Below, one piece after another: positions 57,815-64,000 of a stretch of 64,000 nucleotides of DNA. Within the stretch, counting starts at the first letter, position 1, and every line of letters starts with the position of its first letter. The translations under genes and the position numbers were made by a program. The notes below the pieces were generated by a model, which worked only from the letters and a program-made list of their open reading frames with translations, searched no databases and was not told the DNA's origin. The stretch lies in contig PBLG01000021.1 in NCBI GenBank assembly GCA_002722315.1, forward strand, positions 62,001 through 126,000, read 5' to 3'. Source of the DNA: Lysobacterales bacterium (GTDB taxonomy: Bacteria > Pseudomonadota > Gammaproteobacteria > Xanthomonadales > Wenzhouxiangellaceae).

Positions 57815-60240
57815 ATCCCGGCTCGACGAGCCTGTTGCTGCCGCTGGTGGTGGCCTGGCCGCTGCTGGCCGCGGCAATTGCCGGCGTGCTGGCAATGACG
57901 GGCTGCAGCCGGCGGGCCTTCGACGTTTTCGTGACGATTGCCGCCGGGCTCACTCTGGCCGGCGTGGTCGCATTGATCGGCCCGGTGCTTGCCGAATCGC
58001 GGCTTGTCGGTGCCCTTCCCCTTCTGACCGGGCGGATCGAGTTCGTCGCCGACCCGATCGGCCTGACGTTCGCACTGGCCGCGGCGCTGGTCTGGTTCTG
58101 CGCGACGCTCTACGCGACCGCCTGGCTGCGCGAGGACCCGGCGACGGTGCGCTTCCAGTTGGTCAGTCTCGTGTTGCTTTCGGCCAACCTCGGCGTGGTG
58201 CTGGCCGGCGACCTGCTGACGCTTTACCTGTGCTTCGAGGTGCTGGGACTCGGGGCGCTGCTGCTGATCGTCCACGACGGCACCGAGGGTGCGCGGCGGG
58301 CCGGGGTCAAGTACTTCTGGATGACCGTTTGCGGCGGCATCTCGCTGCTGGCGGGGATCCTGCTGTTTCATGCTCTGACCGGCTCGTTCGAAATCGCCGC
58401 CGGGGGACGGCCCGGCAGCGGATCGCCGCTGATGTGGTGGGCGTTTACCTTGATGCTGATCGGCTTCGGCGTCAAGGCCGGCATGATGCCGCTGCACGTC
58501 TGGCTGCCCGACGCCCACCCGGTCGCGCCCCCACCGGCCAGCGCGTTGCTGTCCGGCGTCATGATCAAGGTTGGCGCTTACGGCATTTTCCGGGTTCTGA
58601 ACATCGCATCGGGCGGCGAGACCCTGTCCGGCGATGCGTTCGAGCCCTGGACGATCGCGGCCGATATGGGGCAGGTCGTCATCTGGCTCGGATTGATCAC
58701 GATGCTGTTCGGCGTGATCCTGGCGCTGGGCCAGCAACAGGCCAAGCGCCTGCTCGCCTGGAGCAGCGTCAGCCAGATGGGCTTCATATTGACCGGGCTG
58801 GGCACCGGGGTCTACCTCGGCGGCGAAGGCGCGATGGCCTCGGCCGGCGGACTCCTGCACGTCGTCAATCACGGCCTGTTCAAGGGTGCCCTTTTCCTTG
58901 GCGCCGGCGCGGTTGTCCTCCGCACCGGAACGGCGGACATGAATCGGCTCGGCGGACTCTGGAGAAAAATGCCGGTCACTTTCGGCTGCATGCTGATCGC
59001 CGCCGCCGGCATCAGCGGCATTCCCCTGTTCAACGGTTTCGTCAGCAAGTGCATGATCCATCACGGGCTGGTCGCGGCCGGCGAGCAAGGCGGCGGCATG
59101 CTGCTCGCTGCAGAGTGGATCTTCCTGCTGACCTGCGCGGGGACCTTTGCGTGCTTCGTCAAGTTCATCGGCCTGGTTTTCCTGCAAAAGCCGGGAACAA
59201 AATGGGATGACTCGGTTCGTGATCCGCCGCCTGCGATGCTGGCCGCCATGATTGCAATGGTGCTGCTGATCCTCGTCATCGGCGTGCGTCCGCAGTGGCT
59301 GCTGGAAGGGCTGATCGCACCCGGGCTTTCGGTTTTGACAATCCCCGTGGACCCCGTTGGCCATTTCCTTTCTCACTACTTGTTCAGTGCAGCCGACTTC
59401 TGCTCGTTCGCCGGGATGACGATCACGGCGATTGCGCTATCCATCGCCGGCATGCGGTTCGGGCTTTTCGGCCTGCATGCACCGGATCGGCTGGGCGTCG
59501 ATTACTGGTATCGCGCGGGCGGCCGGGGTTTGTTGCGCCTCTGCCACGGCCTTGGAGAATTCAGTTCCAGACGCCGGATCGGCATTCAGCGAAGATCGGC
59601 CGAAGCGCTGAAATGGTTGATTTCACTTCTCGAGCGCCATGAAAAACCGGCAGCCACGGACAGGGATCGCGACTTCAAGCGCCTGGATGCCTTGCGCGAT
59701 CGGGTCAGGACGGAAGCCGAGGAACTCGCGCGGTCGCAGCCGGATGATCTATCGCGACATGACCGAGAGCGACTTGTCAACGATGTGCACTGGATATCGG
59801 GTCTCTTGTGCACGAACATGATCGAACAAGCCATGGCCTGGTTCACCGGTGCCGACAGCCGGCAGGCCGTGAATGACTGGTTCTCGGCAGCCGAGGATCA
59901 GACTGAGGCCCTGGCGCGCTCTGCACTGCAACTCGCCGTCGCCTGGCGTGACAGCGCCGAAATCACCGATGACGAGTTGCAGACGTCCCTCCGGAAAGTC
60001 TTACCGCCCCTGCCCGGATCTTCCGAGACCGACCGTCACGCAAGACAAAGAAGGTGGCGCGACGAACTGCGCGCACTTATATTCAGGCCCGCACATCATC
60101 ACTGGCCGGTAACCGAAAGCCTGGACAGGGGGCGCCTCGCAGCGAGAATCCGACGGTATCTGTACGGCGCAGCCGGAAACCTTTCGCTGGCGCTGGGGCT
60201 CTTGTTTGCACTGCTCGCGCTAATGCTGCTCCGGCTTTAG
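57805..60240 (+). CDS. Fourth antiporter subunit with a ~245-residue C-terminal extension
   Basis: Protein of 811 residues. Residues 1-560 are a NuoL/M-like antiporter with Glu in LYLCFEVLGLGALLL, Lys in GFGVKAGMMPLHVWLPDAHP, Lys in SGVMIKVGAYGIFR and Lys in NGFVSKCMIHH. From about 565 there is a mostly soluble, helical, charged region (for example RLDALRDRVRTEAEELARS) that ends in a last membrane helix LALGLLFALLALMLLRL. The extension matches no domain I know. Start at 57805, or an ATG at 57811 overlapping the previous stop. Confidence 0.88.
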   Translation: MEMNPGSTSLLLPLVVAWPLLAAAIAGVLAMTGCSRRAFDVFVTIAAGLTLAGVVALIGPVLAESRLVGALPLLTGRIEFVADPIGLTFALAAALVWFCATLYATAWLREDPATVRFQLVSLVLLSANLGVVLAGDLLTLYLCFEVLGLGALLLIVHDGTEGARRAGVKYFWMTVCGGISLLAGILLFHALTGSFEIAAGGRPGSGSPLMWWAFTLMLIGFGVKAGMMPLHVWLPDAHPVAPPPASALLSGVMIKVGAYGIFRVLNIASGGETLSGDAFEPWTIAADMGQVVIWLGLITMLFGVILALGQQQAKRLLAWSSVSQMGFILTGLGTGVYLGGEGAMASAGGLLHVVNHGLFKGALFLGAGAVVLRTGTADMNRLGGLWRKMPVTFGCMLIAAAGISGIPLFNGFVSKCMIHHGLVAAGEQGGGMLLAAEWIFLLTCAGTFACFVKFIGLVFLQKPGTKWDDSVRDPPPAMLAAMIAMVLLILVIGVRPQWLLEGLIAPGLSVLTIPVDPVGHFLSHYLFSAADFCSFAGMTITAIALSIAGMRFGLFGLHAPDRLGVDYWYRAGGRGLLRLCHGLGEFSSRRRIGIQRRSAEALKWLISLLERHEKPAATDRDRDFKRLDALRDRVRTEAEELARSQPDDLSRHDRERLVNDVHWISGLLCTNMIEQAMAWFTGADSRQAVNDWFSAAEDQTEALARSALQLAVAWRDSAEITDDELQTSLRKVLPPLPGSSETDRHARQRRWRDELRALIFRPAHHHWPVTESLDRGRLAARIRRYLYGAAGNLSLALGLLFALLALMLLRL

Positions 60241-60377
60241 GGCTAGCGGTCGCAGTCTCGCTCGCGTCCACGACGGAAAACGGATCGATGCTCTCAAGGC
60301 TCTCAAGGCCCTTGAACTAATGGTCAGTAGAAAGAACGAAACCGCCTTGCAGCTCGCTGGTGCAGAACATCAAGGTA

Positions 60378-61298
60378 TCATCTTGCCTCGTGGCCGATGC
60401 GGGCCGCACCATCGTGTGCGCGATCATGGTGTTCGAATTCAAGGCTTGAGTGACCGATGCCGAAACGGTCGACCAGCATTTCCTTGACCCTGTCCCTGAC
60501 TGTTTCCATCGTTCCCCAACCCTGCTCGTCGAGCACTATATGGCAATCCAGCGCCGGCTCGTTTTCCTGCATTTGCCAAAGATGCAGATGATGCACGCTC
60601 TTGACCCCGTCGAGCCTGCAGATGGTGTCAATGACCTGGTCGGCGTCGATGTGCGGCGGACTGCCAAGCATCAGCATACGAATCGGGTTTCCGATCTCGG
60701 TGATGCTCAGATACAGGATGTAGCCAGCGATCACGAGGGTTATGACCGGATCGACAAACCACCAATCGTAAAGCAGGATAAGCGCGCCGCCGGCGACTAC
60801 ACCCACTGAAGCCAGCGCATCAGACAGGTTGTGCAGGAACAATGCCCGGATATTGACGCTGCCTTTCTGCATTGACCAGGTCAGCAGTGCCGTCAAGGTA
60901 TCGATCAGCAGTGCGATGGTGCCGAGAATAACAACCGTCCAGCCCGCCACTTCAGGCGGGTCAACAAGCCGCAAACTCCCCTCGTAGATCAGATAAAGAC
61001 CGATGATAATTAAGGTCGTGTAATTGATCAATCCTGCGACCACCTCGATGCGTGCGTACCCGAAAGTCATGCGTTCATCGGGTGGACGACGCGCAATCTT
61101 GCGCGCAGCGAACGCGATTACCAGCGATGCCATGTCGGAAAAATTGTGCAGCGCATCGGCAATCAGTGCAAGACTGCCGGAGACGATGCCACCGACGACC
61201 TGTGCGACGGTCAGCAGTGCGTTTGCCCAGATTGCGATCGATACCCGTCGATCGCCGTTTGCCGGGTCAATGTGAGTTTGGCCATGATCGTGAGTCAT
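60378..61298 (-). CDS. CDF-family divalent metal cation exporter
   Basis: Cation diffusion facilitator of 306 residues with six helices and a C-terminal cytoplasmic domain. Metal sites: ADALHNFSDMASL (helix 2) and HNLSDALASVGV (helix 5). Histidines near the start (THDHGQTH) and VHHLHLWQMQ in the tail are typical of Zn/Co/Cd exporters. The ATG at 61298 has GGAGA at good spacing; a longer start at 61310 is possible. It lies next to the RND pump. Confidence 0.92.
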   Translation of the reverse strand: MTHDHGQTHIDPANGDRRVSIAIWANALLTVAQVVGGIVSGSLALIADALHNFSDMASLVIAFAARKIARRPPDERMTFGYARIEVVAGLINYTTLIIIGLYLIYEGSLRLVDPPEVAGWTVVILGTIALLIDTLTALLTWSMQKGSVNIRALFLHNLSDALASVGVVAGGALILLYDWWFVDPVITLVIAGYILYLSITEIGNPIRMLMLGSPPHIDADQVIDTICRLDGVKSVHHLHLWQMQENEPALDCHIVLDEQGWGTMETVRDRVKEMLVDRFGIGHSSLEFEHHDRAHDGAARIGHEAR

Positions 61299-61481
61299 CT
61301 GATTCTCCATCCCTGTTACAGCCTGTCCGCGACGATAAATTTCCGGGTCAACCTGGTCCATGAGGTCACAGGGCCGTTTGTCCCGCATGACTGATAATCA
61401 GTACAAGTTGCAGAACGTGGCGCCGGCGACGCTCGCCGGCGCTTTGCTCCAACGCGCGAGCACGGGCGGCGGTCCCGCGAA

Positions 61482-61793
61482 TCAGAGCGAGCTTCCGTCT
61501 GCAATCCTGTAGGCGGAAGCGACATCGATGACCAGCACCGAACCGTCGCCCGGATGGCCCTCCCCGGTTCGGCCGTTGTCCAGGATGGCGCGGATCACGG
61601 TCTCGACCTCGTCGTCCGGGGCATCGATCTCGAGCTTGATCATCCGGGTTCGCTTCAGACCACGATCGTCGAATACATGCCCGTAGTCGTTGACCGGTAC
61701 GACGGCGATGCCGCCGAGACCGGGGATGAGCCCGAGTACGTCGACCACGTGGTCGACCAGCTCGGGACGGATATACGCTTTGACTTCCTTCAT
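61482..61793 (-). CDS. PII-like signalling protein linked to an RND efflux gene
   Basis: PII-fold protein of 103 residues (MKEVKAYIRPELVDHVVDVL, then RMIKLEIDAPDDEVETVIRA, then GDGSVLVIDVASAYRI). It lacks the T-loop tyrosine of classical GlnB. PII-like proteins beside CusA/CzcA pumps are a recognised group of unknown ligand. The start overlaps the RND stop (ATGA), so translation is coupled and a role in pump control or metal sensing is likely. Confidence 0.85.
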   Translation of the reverse strand: MKEVKAYIRPELVDHVVDVLGLIPGLGGIAVVPVNDYGHVFDDRGLKRTRMIKLEIDAPDDEVETVIRAILDNGRTGEGHPGDGSVLVIDVASAYRIADGSSL

Positions 61794-64000
61794 GATTCTG
61801 TCTCCTTGGGAGGTGCGACTTCTATGTCGTCGCGTGGTTCAGCAAACCAGCGGTACACCGCTGGAACTACCAGCAGGGTGAGCAGCGTCGACGTAATCAG
61901 GCCACCGACCACGACCGCAGCCAGCGGCCGCTGTACGTTTGCTCCGATGCCATTGGCCAGCAACAGGGGCACTAGTCCGAAGATGCCGGTGGTCGCCGTC
62001 ATCAAGACCGGGCGCAGGCGTCGTGCGGCGCCGACGCGCACCGCGTCGTCGATGCTCCGACCACGGGCACGCAGTTCATTGATGTAGGAAACCATCACCA
62101 CGCCGTTTTGCACTGCGACACCAAACACCGCAATGAAACCCACAGCCCCCGGCACCGACAGGTACAGCCCGGATGTCCAGAGAGCAAAAATACCGCCCGT
62201 CATCGCAAAAGGAACGTTCAGAAAGATAAGCGCCGCGTACCGCACACTGGAAAACGCCATGAACAGCAACAGGAAGATCAAACCCAGCGTGATCGGCACG
62301 ACCACGTAAAGCCTGGCCATTGCGCGCTGCTGGTTTTCGAACTGCCCGCCGTACTCAATGAAGTAGCCAGGCGGCAGGTCGACTTCGGAGCGGACCCGTC
62401 GTTGGATGTCGGCGACCACGCCACCCATATCGCGTCCACGTACGTTGAGCTGTACGTAAAGCCTTCTGCTGGCCTTGTCGCGAGATATCTGCTTTGGACC
62501 GCGATAGACCTCGAAATCGGCAATTCGGGACAGCGGAATCAGCGCGCCCTCGCTGGTGCGAAACTGGAGCTGTTCGATTTTCGAAATGCTGTTCCGGGCA
62601 TCATCGGCCAATCGCGTGAAGATATCGAAACGTCGAATCCCTTCGAACACCTGGCCGATAGCGGATCCTCCAATGCCGGTTTCGATGACGCCTAGCACTT
62701 CATCCAGCGGGATACCGTAGCGCGTCAGCGCAGCACGATCAGGACGAATCACGATCTGTGGCTTACCGTCCTGCTGCTGCATCCGTACGTCTACTGCGCC
62801 GGGAATCTCGCGGACAATGTCGGTGATTTGCTCGCCGATTTTCGGCAATTCGATCAGATCGTCTCCGTAAATGCTGATCGCAACCTCTGCCAGGACTCCC
62901 GAGAGCAACTCGTCGGTGCTGAGCTGGATTGGCTGGGAAAAGTTGCTTGCCAGCCCTGGAACTTCCTCGGTCAAACGCTCAGCCATCGCCGACTGCAGCT
63001 CTTCGTAATCGCGGCCGCTCTGCCACTCGGCCAGCGGCTTCAGCGTCACCAGCGATGCGACCACGTTGACCGGTTCAGGGTCGCCGCCGACTTCGGCGCG
63101 CCCGACACGCGCGTAGACGCCGGTGACTTCCGGGAACTCGCGCATGACCTCGGAGACGTGTTCGGCGTAATCAATTGCCGTATCCATGTTGGCGCCGGGC
63201 GGCAGCGTCGATCGCACCAGGAAGGTGCCTTCGCGCAACGTTGGAACGAATTCGCTGCCAAGCAATGGAAACAGGGCCAGGCTTGAAGCGAACAGCAAAA
63301 GCGCGATCGCAACGACTCTCGCAGGAAACTGCAGAACGACGTCAAGTATCGGACGGTAGAGCCGCTTCAGCCATCCGACTAGTCGCGGTTCGCCATGCGC
63401 CACGCCACGCTTGAAAAATAGCGACCCCAATACCGGCACCAGCACAAGCGCCATCAGCAGTGAACCGACAAGTGCAAAGCTGATCGTGTACGCCATGGGC
63501 GCGAACATCTTGCCTTCCACACCCTCGAGGGTGAACAGCGGCAGAAACACGATCACGATGATCGCCACGGCAAAGGTGATTGGCTGGCCGACCTCGCGCG
63601 CGGCCTCGCTGACCAGGCGCAGCATGGTAACGTTATCGTTTGAACGCTCCTCGATATGCCGGGAAATATTCTCGATCATCACGATCGATCCATCGACCAT
63701 TAGACCAATGGCTATGGCCAGCCCTCCCAGGCTCATCAGGTTGGCCGACATGCCCACGTAGTCCATCGCAATGAAGGCGACCAACGCCGAAACCGGCAGG
63801 CTGGCGATTACTATCAGCGTCGAGCGCACATTACCCATGAACAGATACAGCAAAACCAGAATCAGCACTGCCGCTTGCAGAAGTGCCGCCTCGACGGTTC
63901 CTACGGCCTTTTCGACCAGCTCGCCCTGAGTGTAGTAAGGTTTCAGCACCATGCCCTTGGGCAGGGATCGATTGATGGTTTCGACCTTAGCGTCAATCTG
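61790..64000 (-). CDS. CusA/CzcA-family RND heavy-metal efflux pump (5' end outside window)
   Basis: Inner-membrane proton-driven pump of a tripartite metal efflux system. The window holds 736 codons; the frame stays open to 64000, so the N-terminal ~300 residues are missing. Visible: helix ALVAFIAMDYVGMSANLMSL, loop GLMVDGSIVMIENISRHIEE with the conserved acidic proton-relay residues, and near the C-terminus GVAVQNGVVMVSYINELRAR and LRPVLMTATTGIFGLVPLLL. Copper/silver versus zinc/cobalt specificity is not resolved. It is followed by the PII-like gene. Confidence 0.95.
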   Translation of the reverse strand, partial: QIDAKVETINRSLPKGMVLKPYYTQGELVEKAVGTVEAALLQAAVLILVLLYLFMGNVRSTLIVIASLPVSALVAFIAMDYVGMSANLMSLGGLAIAIGLMVDGSIVMIENISRHIEERSNDNVTMLRLVSEAAREVGQPITFAVAIIVIVFLPLFTLEGVEGKMFAPMAYTISFALVGSLLMALVLVPVLGSLFFKRGVAHGEPRLVGWLKRLYRPILDVVLQFPARVVAIALLLFASSLALFPLLGSEFVPTLREGTFLVRSTLPPGANMDTAIDYAEHVSEVMREFPEVTGVYARVGRAEVGGDPEPVNVVASLVTLKPLAEWQSGRDYEELQSAMAERLTEEVPGLASNFSQPIQLSTDELLSGVLAEVAISIYGDDLIELPKIGEQITDIVREIPGAVDVRMQQQDGKPQIVIRPDRAALTRYGIPLDEVLGVIETGIGGSAIGQVFEGIRRFDIFTRLADDARNSISKIEQLQFRTSEGALIPLSRIADFEVYRGPKQISRDKASRRLYVQLNVRGRDMGGVVADIQRRVRSEVDLPPGYFIEYGGQFENQQRAMARLYVVVPITLGLIFLLLFMAFSSVRYAALIFLNVPFAMTGGIFALWTSGLYLSVPGAVGFIAVFGVAVQNGVVMVSYINELRARGRSIDDAVRVGAARRLRPVLMTATTGIFGLVPLLLANGIGANVQRPLAAVVVGGLITSTLLTLLVVPAVYRWFAEPRDDIEVAPPKETES

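Noticed and set aside
57598-59376. 592-codon open frame antisense to the antiporter genes, and a similar one at 49358-51106
   Set aside because: Highly polar shadow translations of transmembrane genes; no motifs or ribosome-binding sites.
50800-60240. Membrane-bound hydrogenase or complex I
   Set aside because: No NiFe subunits, NuoB/C/D/H/I-type subunits or Fe-S proteins accompany the antiporter genes.
1-64000. tRNA or rRNA genes
   Set aside because: Scanning intergenic regions for T-arm-like GGTTCGA motifs and rRNA signatures by eye found none.

Overview
The window is 64 kb of GC-rich, densely packed bacterial chromosome. It has no rRNA, tRNA, insertion sequence, phage gene or CRISPR array that I can recognise. 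Gene content (CysB-type LysR regulator, MetX/MetB, ArfB, DeaD, Tpm, a large winged-helix/TPR regulator, RND and CDF metal efflux) points to a gammaproteobacterium, most likely near the Xanthomonadales/Chromatiales border (Wenzhouxiangella-like). That placement is inferred from gene repertoire only. Genes often overlap by ATGA/GTGA or are spaced by a few bases, so most blocks are operons.

Layout. (1) 1-17 kb, housekeeping: a NarL/DegS-type two-component pair cut by the left edge; a secreted subtilase with PKD domain; a CysB-like regulator; a methionine operon (metX-metB) behind a complete SAM-I riboswitch; a CadC-like winged-helix/TPR protein; ArfB, an AlkA-type glycosylase, a DksA-like zinc finger, an MFS transporter, DeaD, Tpm and a hemolysin-III family protein. 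(2) 16.8-17.3 kb: tandem hairpin repeats and a probable small structured RNA with its own strong promoter and terminator. (3) 17.3-28.9 kb, molybdenum/tungsten cofactor block: moaA-C-D-E, a tungstate-type ABC transporter (tupB-C-A), moaB, a DUF6494 protein, and moeA, mobA, a rhodanese-moeB fusion, a second moaD, yqeC and a BNR beta-propeller. (4) 28.9-40.3 kb, formate dehydrogenase block: an Mrp/ApbC Fe-S carrier, DUF3305, DUF3306, a four-cluster ferredoxin, an FNR-type box, a TorD-like chaperone, a small Tat-target protein, fdhA (Cys form), fdhB, two tiny lipoproteins, cytochrome b and a biotin/lipoate-ligase-like protein. (5) 40.3-50.7 kb, mixed: a NACHT-like TPR protein lacking its P-loop, DUF6940, a CSS-EAL phosphodiesterase, an OmpA-like lipoprotein, an L,D-transpeptidase between AT-rich spacers, and GDT1/UPF0016, DUF819 and APC transporters. 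(6) 50.8-60.2 kb: a ten-gene Mrp-type cation/proton antiporter operon with four NuoL/M/N-like subunits. (7) 60.4-64 kb: a CDF exporter, a PII-like protein and a CusA/CzcA-type RND pump cut by the right edge.

How it fits together. Blocks 3 and 4 form one functional unit. They take up tungstate (or molybdate), build the pterin and its dinucleotide form, supply Fe-S clusters and a chaperone, and load a Tat-exported, membrane-anchored formate dehydrogenase. A near-consensus FNR/Anr site upstream suggests oxygen control. The Mrp operon would couple proton and sodium gradients. The least explained parts are the small RNA locus, the propeller/MoaD/rhodanese-E1 set, the tiny lipoproteins inside the fdh operon, the P-loop-less NACHT-TPR protein, and the four-antiporter Mrp complex, in which one subunit has lost a channel lysine and another carries a long C-terminal extension.
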